Source: Solen grandis (taxonomy: Eukaryota; Mollusca; Bivalvia; Adapedonta; Solenidae). From it: a DNA stretch of 64,000 nt. The position numbers were made by a program, and so were the translations under genes. Location of the stretch: the NCBI GenBank assembly GCA_021229015.1, contig CM037781.1, positions 33,521,525-33,585,524 of the forward strand, read 5' to 3'. The notes under the pieces are model-generated. The model was not told where the DNA came from. It was given only the letters and a program-made list of their open reading frames with translations, and did not search any database. Each line of letters opens with the position of its first letter. Positions within the stretch are counted from its first letter, which is position 1. Positions 35,719 to 49,051 of this stretch are shown piece after piece.

Positions 35719-35940
35719 TTCTGATGCAAAAAGTCACAATATGAACAATTATCGATGGTTAAAAAAAACCTCAAAAAGTGCTCGAGATGAAAATTAAACA
35801 AAATTCTCCATTGCCGGAAGAAGTAGGACATACAGACAGACGGGGGGGGGGGACAGAGAAACGACGGTAAGGTGATCTGTTTGTGTTACTTCTTTACAGC
35901 AGGTGTACAAAAACGTTGTACGTATTCTGTCGCCATTATG

Positions 35941-36345
35941 AATCGACTTGCTGGCGTAGTGAGAATGTTACACCAGGGGCTATAAATCACGTCGCAGGCG
36001 TGTTGGGCCACAAAAAGGCATAATCCCTAATGATTTAATCGGGACCGTGGGTAATGGACAATTGAAGATGACAAATGATAGTTTCACAAACTAGGTACAT
36101 GGACATTGTTGTCTTGGAAACATGTAAGGTAGTAAGACAGACGGAGAGCAGCATGATTGCCCCAGCAAAATGTCATTGATAGTATAATTTATGGGGAAAA
36201 TAATGAAATAACGCGCGTCTGAAATTAGATAGCCTTACAGAGAACAATTTGATGAATAGGTCAGCAAATTATGAATATATACAGCTGAAGTATTATAAAA
36301 AGCTCGTTAGACAACCAAGTACCGTTCTGTAATTTTTCGACAGTT
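35941..36345 (+). repeat. Dispersed repeat I, copy 1
   Basis: Collinear with 46524-46942: 'atcacgtcgcaggcRtgYtgg', 'cacaaaaaggcataatcc', 'ggtaatggacaattgaagat', 'gccccagcaaaatgtcat', 'agatagccttac' and 'ctgtaatttttcgacag'. Diverged, same orientation, about 10.6 kb apart. Confidence 0.7.
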
Positions 36346-37329
36346 CATTAAAGGGACAGGTCTCTATAAATGCGTCAAATGTATAGTACATGTATACACC
36401 TGTAATTAGCATTTGATAAAATGGTCCATGAGAATCGGTTACATTGAGATGCTTATACGTTAGGATATATGCAAATGTGTGTACATAGGAAGTGAATGTA
36501 GGTAAGGACTCGCCTTGGAATTAGCTTAAGTAAACTTCGCTGGTGGTAGCAACGGCAGGTTGTAAAAGTAGCTTTTTGCTTGGTATTACTCGCAGTTATA
36601 GGGTTATTAATTCATGGGATGGTTTACCTGGGTTTCGAATTACCAAATGAATATGACTTGATGGGGAAACGTGTCAACTGGCAACGAAAATTTTATTTCA
36701 CAGTCTGACATAAGATAAAATGGTTCACTTTTAATGAAAGAAAATAAATAATTTAGCAACAGTCGGACAAAAATGGGCCAGTTTGGAATGAATATGATTT
36801 TCGGCGAAATCACTAGGTATATAATATGTTCCGTATGCTTGGGAAGAAATACACAAAGGACAACTATTTTACCATTTGAGCCAAGAAAATATTCGATTTT
36901 CGAAACACACAGTGTTCAAAGATAATCAACTTGATAAAAAGAGCCAGTATTTCATACTTGAAATATCCATCCATGAATATTAAACACATCATTGTATTGC
37001 CTTTGCACGTTCAATAGTCACAGAGTGACGGACAATTTACGCATGAGTGATCGGCGATGAAAATATAATTTTACACTTTTTTGATAAAGATATTTCTTTT
37101 CAATATAATATTTTGAGTTGGTGGTTTCCGCTAGTATGGTCTAGCTTCCTTGAATATCTCATTTGTAGACCCTATCCTTTTTATCAACATCTCTCATTGA
37201 CAAGAGAGCATATAAGCTCAGAGGTATGTTTATGATTTAAACCGTTTGATAGTTTTTACCTGAAATCGAATCGTAGAAATGCTAATGATGTTAAGTATTG
37301 TTGTTTATGCTTCGATTGCCCGATTACAA
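36346..37329. other. No recognised feature
   Basis: AT-rich non-coding sequence. Confidence 0.35.
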
Positions 37330-37532
37330 TAGACCTTTTCACTAGAGGTTCGGCTATACCGTTATATTCGCTGATTTAAAATGACCAATCAGTGAATTGG
37401 GAAATATCTCAAATGTATGTTTATTTCCCATTGAACAATTGTGGAATTATACATAAGCAGATAGATTAGTTGGTCGGGGAGTGCTCGTTGATTTACGTAG
37501 GTATACGTCTCATTTCGGAGTGAAATGGTCTA
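37330..37532 (-). mobile_element. MITE D, most complete copy (minus)
   Basis: TAGACCTTTTCACT at the left and AGTGAAATGGTCTA at the right form terminal inverted repeats with one mismatch, bounded by TA. The element is 203 bp and has no ORF. A TA boundary would fit a Tc1/mariner-type target, but this is inference. Confidence 0.85.
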
Positions 37533-38009
37533 TAAATATTTTCGTTTATAGGAGAAACAATATTTTACTTGATTGTGTTTAAATTGCACTGGGAGCTGAG
37601 CTTGTTACTTACTCTTGAAAAGAGTCCACTTTACGGAATTTAGCTTAATTTTTGAAAATGTTCTTGACTATAAATAAAAACTTAGTTATTGTGAATCCGT
37701 TGTTTCGTATGTGTGAAGGACTTCTTACAGTTGTAATGAACTATAGAACGTCTACAAACAATGTAACCCGAGCCGCTTGTAAAGGACAGAATAGGTACAC
37801 AAATTTGGACTGCATTTTGCTCGTTGAAAAACTCGAACTATCACTAAATGTGATTAATATCACCGCATCCTACCCCCGTGTTCATGTAATGTGAGCGTGC
37901 GACGTTACGAAACGTGACGGAATGTGATGGGGCGTGACACTTTTGATAAGCGCGATATGAAAATTATGAGAAATAAATTGAAATGTTATGCGGAAAACAA
38001 TGTTCTTTT

Positions 38010-38290
38010 TATATTGGCGGTAGCCGCCTAATCTTACGTAGCCGTAAATGAAAAGCAGGTATTGTTGATTTGTATAATTTCCACAGCCAATTTCACCATT
38101 TTGTCGTTTTGTATCACTCCGCGCTTAGTAGTATATAAAAGTGATGCGAATTAGTATGGCCATGACTTCCTTAGGTATGACCTTTATGAAACATATCAAA
38201 GTGCTCAAGGTACTGTGAGACTGCCGGCGGGTTCATCATGAAACAACAAGCGAGATCAGCTGACTTTCTAATAGTAACAAGGGTTGCAAT
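38010..38290 (-). repeat. Dispersed repeat F, copy 2
   Basis: Reverse complement of 5555-5860, with the same block order (see that entry). Confidence 0.7.
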
Positions 38291-39450
38291 AAAACGTGTT
38301 TTATGACGCCACATGACCTTTGCCTCTAACGTGATCAACCCTGTTTAAAGATTGGAGTTAGAATTACGTGTATTGCTAGTTCACCGATAGTCTTTCAGGG
38401 CATTGTGCGCTTTGGTTTATTACAATGCATGTGAATGACAACATATAATAATGGAGAAAAGGTAAATATATGCATGTGTATTTCTTTATAATGAAATATA
38501 AGCCATTGTAAGTCTTATTCCGAAGGCATGGAATAAATAGCTACACTGTACAAGTTAATCATTAAAAAAATACATTTGAATATGTACTTGAGCCGATGTT
38601 GATCCAGTGTACCGGTTTAGTCTCTGCAAACACTGTCCATGGGAAGCTCAAATAAATAGGATTCAAAGAGAAACACGCAATGAAGATTATGTCTAATTAC
38701 GTCTATCTGCTTCTAACATGAGGTTCAGTCATTTTCGACTATAGCTAAGTACTGCTAAAAAAGGAAAGTGTTTAACCAACGGATTAAAATAATCTTTAAC
38801 GAGGTCTGTGTAGACTAGACTGGTGACGGAGAATAACCTCTACAGCTAAAGAAGCTCCGAATATAGTAGGGTCAATGAAAAATTGCTCCATTATGCAAAC
38901 GACCTGATGTATAGCTCGTCTTAATTGAAAAGGGAGTAAGTTTACTTTCCTGTTTCCGAACTTTATGGCATTGATAATGGCATATGAAAAAAAAGGAAAT
39001 TTAATTTCCAGTTTTCAGACCCTCGGGAGTAGTTTCAGCATTTAGCAATTTCTTTGTTAACACATGAATCACAAAAGCACGCAGTCTAATTTGCCTTTTT
39101 ATAAAAGGAAAGAGTGAGAACATAATCTAAAATAAAAAAAAAAATCGCACAAAGACGAGGAAAAAGATTGAGGAAGGAGCTAGCTGATAGCATATCACTT
39201 ATTTATGAGATTCTTTTAATATATAACCATAAAAAATAACTGTTTTTATATAAGTAACTTTGTATACGTACTCAAATGATCCTGGGAAGGAGAAAAGTAG
39301 TCACAAACCATTTATGCAGGTATTAAAACATGATACCCGCATCTGTGACTTTTTTAGATAGTACATGACCAGAGATAAAGTAAGCTATTTTCGTAGTCTT
39401 GCATTTTTATTCTTTTTTATCCGGGCAACTGATCTCCATGGAATTGACTA
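38291..39450. other. No recognised feature
   Basis: AT-rich non-coding sequence. Confidence 0.35.
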
Positions 39451-39454
39451 CAGA

Positions 39455-39620
39455 ACCAGTTACAAACACCGTCGGCAGTAGTCAAGTGGTTAGAACGTCA
39501 CCTCGTGGGCAGGATGTCGCAGATTCGATTTCGGATTTCCAGATAATGGGATCTGATGTGGTAACATGTCACGTGACTACGATGTGATTGTCTAGTGTCT
39601 CATTTAGACATAGTCTCCGT
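39455..39620 (+). mobile_element. Degraded tRNA-derived SINE
   Basis: A-box-like 'agtcaagtggttagaacgtc' and B-box-like 'gcagattcgatttcgg' with normal spacing. The body shows partial similarity to SINE B and the tail is not visible. Confidence 0.5.
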
Positions 39621-39713
39621 AACGAATAAATAACTGTCGCTGGGATTTAAACAAGCTAACACAAAGTACTCAAATGCAGTTTATCTTAGTATTTTCCTCA
39701 AACCTCCCATTGG

Positions 39714-40024
39714 GTTGTTTGTTTGTTGGGTTTAACATCCCACTAACATAATTTCAACCATTTGAAGACGATGTCTACTTTAGACAGATATAGTACTGAC
39801 ACACTGAAGTATCTCGCCTTAGACATGTGGCACGATACTGCATTCAGTCACATTATCCTGACTTCGGGCCAACCAGTCCTTGGACTACAATTTTATGCTT
39901 AGCGTCAAACAAGGGAGCTATACAAGTATCATTTTTTAACGATTTTGTTCTGTAGCGGGCAGAGATCAAACCCACGACCTCCCGCTCCCGAGGCGGAAGA
40001 TCTAACCAATCGGCTATCGTAACG
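39714..40024 (-). mobile_element. SINE B relative (minus), full length
   Basis: The minus strand gives 'gatagccgattggttagatc' (A box), 'gtcgtgggtttgatctctgc' (B box), 'tatagctcccttg', 'ctggttggcccgaagtcagg', 'ataatgtgactg' and tail 'gtgggatgttaaacccaaca' with AACAAACAAAC. Head and tail are intact, and the middle has about 40 bases not in 22597-22884. Confidence 0.85.
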
Positions 40025-40202
40025 TTAAACATCCTTTAAGGAATCTATTCATAAATATATTTACAGTTTCAAAGAATATGCCATCAGATTACACAAAGAC
40101 ATATCAAACAGAAATAGGAAATCCTGTAACAGAACGTGGAAAATATTGTGTAGGCACAATTGCAAACTTAAAAAAAGTATGGAAAAATCATATATGAAAA
40201 TA

Positions 40203-40377
40203 CAGTTGAACCTGTCGATACAGGCCATCTGTATTAAGCGGTCAACCTGTATTTAGCGACCAGTTTCTGATATTACTTAACTAGAATTGTGTTATATGTT
40301 TAACCTTCATTTAGCGGTTACCTCTGGTAAGTAGTCACTTTCATGTGTTCCCTTGACTGACCGCTAAATCATTTCTC
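40203..40377. repeat. Dispersed repeat H, copy 2
   Basis: Begins 'acagttgaacctgtcgatac', and contains 'gcggtcaacctgtatttagcgacc', 'aaccttcatttagcggttac' and 'tgactgaccgctaaat'. Related to 32400-32490. Confidence 0.6.
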
Positions 40378-41886
40378 TACTACAAAGAATAATTTTCAGT
40401 TTGATTTATTTTCAAAATTCTTTTAAATTATTATTCGAATTCAACCAGTGTAGCAGAAAAACGACACATTTAATATAATTATCATCATGCTGTTGCTTTA
40501 TTATGTTACATCAAACAGTTATTTCTTGACATATTTTGATACATAGGATCATTTGATGGAAATGTGATATTCTATTGACCTATCACATTTTCAATGGAAC
40601 GGAAGATATTTGAAAACGTGACTTTTCGAAAATTTGTCAATTTGTTACGTACTTTTGTGAGATTAAGACTAGTTGCCAATATTGATTAATAAATCTTTGG
40701 ATTACATCTTTGCAACACCAAGAGTAATAAGACGCAATGTTAGCAAGTCACTGTGATTAATGTAATATATGGTTTAGATTGGATGCATCAAAGAATTATT
40801 ATATGTAATTATTACAAAATAAACTTATTTAATGTGTAGTATAATAACCAAGGTTTTACACAGACTCCTGCTATCTTCATAACCCCTGTTATAAAACTAG
40901 GCTAAACCTCAAATTGAGTATCCGTTTTGATCTTCTTGGCATTGCAATTTGATCCGCTTTTACAAAACAGCTCGTATATATATATTTGAACTCCATTACT
41001 CCAATATCAGTCGATTTCGTTAGCAATTTTGACCACACTGTCACAAATACGGTATTATATCGAATTCAACGAGGATCTTGGTGTTTGCTTCATGGAGTAT
41101 AATGGTGTTGTGGCATTGTTGTTTTATGCAGCAACATCCAGTTTATTTCGTGTAAAGGAAAAGCCCCGAGATGAACCTAGTAGAATCATCAACCGTACGA
41201 CCGATAGACGAAAGAACGAGAACTCGGTCACACAGTGGTTAGGGACACACTGACAGTTAATTTGCGTCTGTGGCCACACATTAATATCACAAACAAAATC
41301 AGTGTAAAAAACATCATACTCCAAGAAACCTACAGGGAATTTAGAAAACACTCTAAAGGTACTGCGTCGAGGATCAAAAGCAATGCATTGCCCATAATGA
41401 CATCAGATAAATTGATAATTGAACCACTGGCATTGAATTATACCACATTGGTTTATTCATTTGCAAGGGTTTCTCACCATCCCCAAGAGTAAGTTGAGTG
41501 AACTCAATATGCAAAATGTCGAATTCCAGAGTTATTGCAGGGAGCATTACTGGATTGGATTGAAGTGAGTGTCCGTTGCAAAGCATCGGATAGCAGGAAT
41601 ACTAAACAGTAATTTGTGATATTCTATAGAATATTAATCTCATATGATATAGTTTTAAGCATAGAATTTTCATTACTGATTTTTACTCGTTTCATTATCA
41701 CCATATTTATATCATCAACTAAGTTGTACGAGCATATATCTTATATTTTCGAAATTGAAAAAGAAAAGAAAATGGACATAGCCCTGTATTTCCCCTAAAA
41801 ACGCACATGAAATGACTGTCCATTTGTATGCGTGATCTAGATATTCATTTATCCATTTAATCAGACATTTATATTATTTTCGTAAG
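40378..41886. other. No gene recognised
   Basis: AT-rich, with several 60-85-codon frames and none with domain-like content. Confidence 0.3.
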
Positions 41887-42052
41887 TAGACCATTTCACT
41901 CCGAAATGAGACGTAAACCAGCGTAAATCAACGAGCACTTCCCGAACACCTAATCTACATGCTGGTGTAAAATGGATTTTCCAAAATCACTGATTGGTCA
42001 ATTTAAATCAGCGAATTATACCGGGTATTGCCGATCCTCTCGTGAAATGTAT
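41887..42052 (+). mobile_element. MITE D, copy 3
   Basis: Left end TAGACCATTTCACTCCGAAA intact, right end degraded. Internal phrases as in the other copies, with about 40 bases missing from the middle. Confidence 0.85.
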
Positions 42053-42420
42053 CGGAAGAAGCTATTCAAATGCACATTGTATATTGTTGGTGAAGTGTGT
42101 AGCAACAGTTATGTGTCATAATAGCCCCTTTTGCAATGGCTGAATAGTTTCTCTACTTTAAGCTATCCATTAAAACGATTTAACTGTGAAGAGGAGAATA
42201 AAAAATATAACGTTTTCTCATATAATGAATAAATGATTGCATACTTTTTTTTCTGTTGCTCAGTAAAAATTGGATTTCCTTCTCATTTCTCCTCGGACAG
42301 CTACATTAAAAATTTTGGCGTTTATTTACCGGTTCCCTAGAAAAATCTCATTGCTGTATTGTGGATCGCGTAAATACACGTTGGATTTTTGAGGTCGGGC
42401 AGAACTGTAGAAAACCATTT

Positions 42421-42449
42421 CACACACACACACACACACACACACACCA
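42421..42449. repeat. (CA)n microsatellite
   Basis: Uninterrupted CA dinucleotides. Confidence 0.95.
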
Positions 42450-43310
42450 GAGCACTCTTCCATTTGTAATATAAAATATATATAAAGTGAACCGAGTAAA
42501 GATTAAACACACAAACAACCTTTGTTTATATGAATTTATTTTTGTCAGAGCTTGTCTTTGAAATGTAAACTGCAACAAATAGCTTCACAAGAAAGTATTT
42601 CTCTAGCTCCTTGCCTTTATACTTGAATACAAAAACCATCTTCAATTTTGAATATGATTCCTATGTACAAAATCAACACAAGTCTAGTTCCTTCTGTCTT
42701 TAAAAGCAGGAAATTTTATATTTCTGGTTCAAAACACATCTAAAGCTGACATTAAAATCTTAAAGATCTCACTCCGTTCAATACCTGATTGGAAAATCCC
42801 CAGACCCACTGGCCTGAAACACCTCCAAATATTTACTGCTATGGACGAAAGTAACATAAATACTGGCGTCAGCCTATGTAACAGTATTCATATTTTATCA
42901 GGATATGGCGACTCAGAACTAGTTCCAGCATTACAATAATACCTCAAGGTTTCTAACACTTTGTCTGAGCTCACCACAGTTCTTCAAACCAGCTCATAGA
43001 TAATGTGAGAACTTCCCTGATCTGCACGTAAATTAACCAATTGAAACTAAGCGGTCGCCGCCCTGACCACATTTAAAGGAAAGTTCATAAAATCATGTAA
43101 ATTAAATACAAATGAAATTGGTTAATTAAATTGAACAAAAACTAGGCAGGGGGTCACTAGGAGCCCGCTGGAACATGAATCTTTATCTTTATTTACTGGT
43201 CAATTATTTCAAAATTTGGCTCCGAGGAAACCACATTTATCTTTGTGATTAATGCTGCGGAAAAGGTCTGACCGTAGCAACTCCGTAGAAACAGTCAAGT
43301 ACATATTTGT
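42450..43310. other. No recognised feature
   Basis: Slightly less AT-rich than average (42740-43080). No intact frame or splice-bounded exon was found on either strand. Confidence 0.3.
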
Positions 43311-43324
43311 TTTGGATGTTTATG

Positions 43325-43830
43325 CCCCCATCAAGAATGGGGGGGGGGGGGGGGCATATAAGTTTGCTTGAGTCCGTCCGTATGTACGTACGTACATCCG
43401 AACGTCCGTCCCTCTGTCCCGAAACTTTGTGAGAAAGTATTTGTACCACAGGCTTGAAACTTCATGGATATATTATTCAGGACATGGATTTGTGCACCTG
43501 AGTATTTTCATCGAATCGTCATTGAAGTTGACAGAGTTATGGGCCTTTGATTTTGAAAAAGATATGGAATTTTATGCTTGTGACGCACGTAACTCTGAAA
43601 GTATCTGTTCTACAGACTTGAAACTTCACGAATATATTATTCCGGACATTAACTTATGCACCTGTGTATTTTTATTGGATCACCATTGACATTTACAGAA
43701 CTTTGGGCCTTTGATTAGGAAAGATATGGAAACTTAATTTGATTGAGTCCACAACTCAAAAGGTATTTTTATTACAAATTTGAAACTTTATGGATATATT
43801 ATTCAGTGCATATACTTGTTCATCTGGGCA
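43325..43830 (+). repeat. Bivalve-type degenerate satellite, about 160-bp units (three units)
   Basis: Starts with a hairpin CCCCCATC/ATGGGGG next to a run of about 16 G, then 'gagtccgtccgtatgtacgt' and 'cgtccgtccctctgtcccga'. Units anchored near 43438, 43602 and 43762 carry 'CTTGAAACTTCATGGATATATTATTC' variants and 'gggcctttgatt'. Confidence 0.75.
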
Positions 43831-44189
43831 TTTTAAATGGCCAGTTTTCACTTAGATAAGGTTTCAAATTCCCCTGGAAACACTGATTACACTGCTTTTG
43901 AAGCAGTTAAAAAATAACAAAAAAGGCAATGGAACAAAGCCACAGGTGCGGGCATCTGTGTCCTCTGGAGATATTTCTAGTTTAAGCTCTAAACTTGATT
44001 TTGAAACAAAAGAAAATCAGATACAGCGATTTAGTATTTTATTTCAGTTCGGATCGACGTTCTTTAATTCTTCAATGTGGTGGCACATCACGATTATTTA
44101 GCGGAATCATTTTGATGCATTCAGGAAAGTGTTACGGGTCTTATTTAAATACCGTAAAGATTTCGATGTAGCTAGGTAACACCTCCGCC

Positions 44190-44770
44190 ATCAAAAAAAT
44201 AAGAAAAAAAATGTACAGTTCCACTGCTCATATTTGAACACTCACAGTAGATTGCCTAACAGGCGCAATACCATACTCCTCGTACTGGTTACGTCACGAT
44301 TCGTTGCTTTAACCACTTCCATCATGTGACTCGCGTGAGGTAGTTCGATCATTCACAAAAGAAACTATGGTCACCGGTAATACGCAGTCTATTTCATTTA
44401 TGGTTTGTTTACTCTGGTCACACTCTTCAATCTGAGACGATATAGAGATGCACTGAGTATTGACTATGATACGGTGGCTGAACCATAGTTAATATTAGGA
44501 TAACCTCTTTTAAATTACACCTGTCTCTCCTTTCCACGGAAGAGTTTGGCGAGTAATCCACCATAACTGAAATGGACTGCGTTATATCATCGACCGGTGT
44601 GGCATAAAAACAATACTCTCGTTATTTGTATGATTTGTTTTTATCTGATTTTATTATTACCTATTTCATCATTATAAATGTTATTTAAAAGAAATGAATA
44701 TAAACTGATATGAAATACGCGTTTCTAAAATCAAAAGTGAACAAGAAATATCTTTAAAAATGATATTCGA
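44190..44770 (+). repeat. Dispersed repeat J, copy 1
   Basis: Collinear with 56850-57970: 'ccatactcctcgtactggttacgtcacg', 'aacgcagtctatttcat', 'ggataacctcttt', 'gaagagtttggcgagtaatccaccata', 'ttatttaaaagaaatgaata' and 'tgatatgaaatac'. The other copy is about twice as long because of extra sequence between 57000 and 57480. Confidence 0.7.
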
Positions 44771-46079
44771 CGTAGCTAAATACTTGTCAGTTGTAACATG
44801 TAAAACCGATTAAAACTATTATAAAGTTGGAAACGTTACCAAAATGTTTATAAATACCAATATTATGGGGGAGTATGTGAAGACTGTATAAAAAAAAACG
44901 GATTTAATAACAAACTAAAAAAAAGTCAACCTACCTATTTTCATTAAATATTATACACTTGCTAATTTTTTAAAAGTAAAGACAATTCGTATGTAACCAA
45001 GCGAACCCGAAAGATTATCGCGCATATATTTAATTTTATGTTGTAAAACACAAGTCACGATAATAAAAGATTATCTTATCTTATATCCGATTGTTGTTTC
45101 CAGATCCGCACAATAAACTGAACAACTCCTCTGCAGTAGTAACCTCCCCTGAAGGCCGAGTCCACTTTTACAAATTAGGGGAAATTGTGGTCTAAAAATA
45201 CTCTTGCTTCTTCTTTAGTTGTTCTAAATAATTTCAGCATTCCTAAATTGATAAGGAAGTGTTAAATTTCCATTACTGCGTTACCTTCATTTTTAAACTG
45301 AAAAAGAAACCTGTTATATCAAGTAGAACGATATATACTACCTGAAACTCCCATTTTAAAATTGAATATCCTAAATATCCATAAATAAATTATACAAGCC
45401 AATAGTAGCATTGCATTTACTCTTGCATTTGATTGGTTTAAGAAATAGGTCAAAATAGATTTTATACAGCTACGCCGAAATTTTTTTTACTGAATTTGTG
45501 GTGGTAGCGGTTATTGATATTTACCAAGGGAAATATCTGCTGCGGGGAGCTTGGTGCAAAACATAACCACCATTGTCTTAACTTGCGAGTCTATATACGT
45601 TTCCCTCTGACGTCACTGTTTCCAGTCTAGCAGTAAATAATACATTACTTCACTAGACGCTTGCACGTGCGTTTGTAACCACTCTTAAACGAACCAAACT
45701 GATACATGTTGCAAAACAACAAGAACAACCAACAACTGACGAAAACAATATCTTAATTCAAATTACACATTATAACTGATCAAAGGGTTGGAAATCCATG
45801 TATCTCAATGTCTGAGATTTAGACACGTAAGCATTGACAGAGTATTTGTAAGTCATATTAAAAGGAATAAACTAGAAAGTTTGGTTACATTGATATCAAC
45901 TATTAGTATACAGAAACAGAATATTTGTACTGTTATAACACGCATATCATGGTTAAAAAGGCAGTAACACTATAAAGATAACCCAAATTGTGTTTTTCTT
46001 TCTTTCTTTCTTTCCTTTTCATTTTATTATTTCTTTTTATCATCATCATTATTTCTATGCAAGTATGGACTCAAATACA
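44771..46079. other. No gene recognised
   Basis: AT-rich, with CTGACGTCAC at 45607-45616 and a (TTTC)n run at 45996-46015. Confidence 0.35.
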
Positions 46080-46415
46080 TCAAGTTAAAAGTTTAAAGCG
46101 GAAACTCAAATTTGGTCTTAAAATATCCTAAGGCGTGAAGGTGCCATAACTCAGTATTAGAAGATGCTTGATATTAACCAAGTATGTATAAAGATAATAT
46201 TTACTTACATGCCAAATATGAAATATATAAGTCCTTCAAAAGTTTTGATCGGAATCGAAAACTTGACATTGAAATAAATAAAAGGTAATAATTTCGTTAA
46301 TATGCAGTCAATCTTAACCGGTATTTTGATATGATATGCTTTAAAATTATTATAAATTTAATCGTTGTTTAATCCGGACGGACAGAGGTAACTCTTTATG
46401 CCCCTTCACTATTCG
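46080..46415 (+). repeat. Bivalve-type dispersed repeat
   Basis: 'gtgccataactcagtattag', 'catgccaaatatgaaatata' and 'ccggacggacagaggtaact' then 'ttatgcccc' follow the usual order of GGACGGAC-terminated repeats in bivalves. Only one copy is in the window. Confidence 0.4.
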
Positions 46416-46523
46416 ACGAATGGAGGTGATATACGAATAACCTCAGGATGAGGCACTCGAAATGCAAAGGCTGAAACCATTGATGTACTATTTCACCTCT
46501 ACAAGACCTATATTTGGTATTGA

Positions 46524-46942
46524 GAAAAGCGATTCACTGAATAAAGAACGTTACAACCGGAATAATATATCACGCCAAAGGCATGCTGGTTTACAAAAAG
46601 ACAAAATCCGTGTTACTAAAAACGGGACGGCGGTAATGGATAAATGAAGAAGACAAACGATCTTTTCACACAGCGATTTTACACGCAAGACACACTGCTA
46701 TCAAGGGAGACTTATTGGAAAGTATGACTGACGGCGAGCAATATGGCTGCCCCAGCTTAATATCATATCACTGATGACAATTGATGGCGCCAATGAGGAA
46801 ATAATGTGTGGTTGAAAAAAGATAGCTTTACGAAAAATGTGTTGATACATAAGTCTCCAAATTAAGAATATAGAGAGTTGATCGAATGCTAAACATCTAG
46901 CTCATTTTTAAATAACCATGCGATTTTTCTGACAGCCAAGTA
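46524..46942 (+). repeat. Dispersed repeat I, copy 2
   Basis: Collinear with 35941-36345 (see that entry). Confidence 0.7.
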
Positions 46943-47199
46943 AATTAAAATGCCTGTATTATCACGTAAATTGTAAAGTTCATGTTTACCCATTCTTTTA
47001 ATTTGAGGACAATCTCAATTTGAAATTTGTCGTGAAACGAAGATATGATACTCTACAGGTATGTGCTATGCCTAGAGTATGGGTATGTTATGTCCGGAGC
47101 ACTTCACGTGATCACCCAATTCATCTTCCCGCGGGAACTGAAAGCGATTTCAAATGCCACCTGGACATTTGAAAAAGTTTTTATAGTCCTTGGTAGGGC

Positions 47200-47780
47200 A
47201 AAAAAAATTTTTTCCCCCCATTCTTAAATGTCATACTCGGGAATTTCTTTTCCCGTTTTTATTAAATATATACACGTTTTCAACCCCCCCCCCCCCCGGA
47301 ACGTGTTGAGACTCCCACAAACCCATTCATGATGAATTTGGGAAGCATTTTCTTTTTGAACTTCACATATTCAGCATCAAAATTGAATTTAGGATCATCA
47401 GATACTAATAGATGCACCAATGGGCTAACAACACATTTAAATTTAAGTTACAAGATAAAAAAAAAATCTTTCTCAATGAAGAAACATAAGAGAGGGTGTC
47501 ATTTGATAACGTTTTTTTTTAGTTCCCGGGGTGGGGGAGCTTCAACAGCCTTATCTTAACCTCATATAAATTCAATTTAGGAAAATTGAATAGAAAAAGA
47601 AATATCATTAATACATATCATAACTGTTTATATTTTAAATGTTTAAGTTTAACGACGTAATGGGAAGGGGCATTTGAAGTTCCCGAGGGAGGAATGTTCA
47701 ATCGTGGGAGGGCATTTGACAACGTTTTTATGTTCCCGGAGGGAAACTTGAAATGGGGGAACTTGAAAACGTTACAATGG
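47200..47780. repeat. G-rich and C-rich repeated phrases
   Basis: A poly-C run at 47286-47297 lies to the left. To the right, GGGCATTTGA and TTCCCGNGGGNG words recur (47518-47535, 47667-47695, 47707-47770) with 'aacgtttttatgttcccgga'. The pattern suggests an old foldback or satellite but is too diverged to delimit. Confidence 0.35.
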
Positions 47781-48701
47781 GTGCGGTTAACAAAATGATT
47801 TAGTGAAATAAGTACTATAAGTAAATGACGTCAGCACTAAAAGTACGCCAAGTACTACAAATTAGATAAATATGTCAGGTAGAGTCAATGTTGAGATCAG
47901 TTTAACAAAATACGAAACTAAAATATTTTTTGATGTAGATGTTTTTGTTAACTTGGACTTAGCGATATTTGGGGGGTGGGTAATGATCACCTTTAGTGCT
48001 TTAATTCGTCAGGCCGTCGACAATGGTAATACCAGGAACACTTTCCGACTTTTGACACTTTGACATAACTCCTGACTCCAGGGAATATTTTGGCCTGTCA
48101 ATAACCCCCGATTTTTACCTACCAAATGGGAGAATTGTCGAAAATGTACATTATTTTTTGTTTGTTCTTAAGTAAAAAAAATCCAGAGAAGTCAGAAAAG
48201 ACGAAGTTTCAAGAAAATTGCGTTGATTTCTGTCTTAAAATATAAGTTCAGCACTTAAATGTCAATTCAAAACTGAAAATCAGGATCCTTCATTTCGAGA
48301 TAAAATGAAATTTTATGACATTCGGCACTAGAGATATTATCTTAACCAGCCTGATGACAGAAGTAACTTTCGAGAAAACGGCACTTACATGTATAAGAAG
48401 AAGTAAAACGGATACGCTTGTTTTTGCAAGGGTTGTAAAAATGTTGGACGACAAAATAAAATAGCGCAAACTTAGAAAATCTGAGATTCTGTTAAAGGTA
48501 GATACACAAATATTTTTTTTTCAGAACATGCCTGATTGATGGATGAGGTTTGCGTTCTTTTAGATGAACACAATGGAAAAATAAACGCATTTCGAAACCG
48601 ATGTACAGCTGAATCTTAGAGACAACCTGCAGGTAGTGGCCATCTGCGATTTTCAAGAAAAAGCAATTTTGATAAATTATTTCATCATATGACATAATGC
48701 T
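47781..48701. other. No gene recognised
   Basis: AT-rich, with AATGACGTCAGCAC at 47824-47837. The small plus frame at 47872-48063 has no features. Confidence 0.3.
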
Positions 48702-48770
48702 TAAACAGGTATTTCCGGTTTCGTATATCCATCACATACTTTCTTATATTCAACACATTACATATAACTT
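48702..48770 (+). repeat. Dispersed repeat G, copy 3
   Basis: 'ATTTCCGGTTTCGTATATCC', then 'atcacatactttcttatattcaacacattac', matching 15670-15735 inverted. Confidence 0.65.
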
Positions 48771-49051
48771 TTAAGCCGAAACCACCCCTCCATGTCATGC
48801 GCTTGCATTCTATATATTTGCATAATGTGTTGAGCTCAAACAGTTGGATTTAATGTGTTTGGTGCAACTAACTTTGATCAAAAAGATGCATTATTCATAT
48901 GTTGAGAATATATGAGAAATACACATGTTAAATCAGTTATTTGAAACTATTTTGTACGTGTTAGATTGCAAATAGTAATTCGTTCACAGCCCGTTCATTC
49001 ATGTTTGTTTGTTGTTATAATCGCGATTTACTGTCAAGGTCATATGATAAA

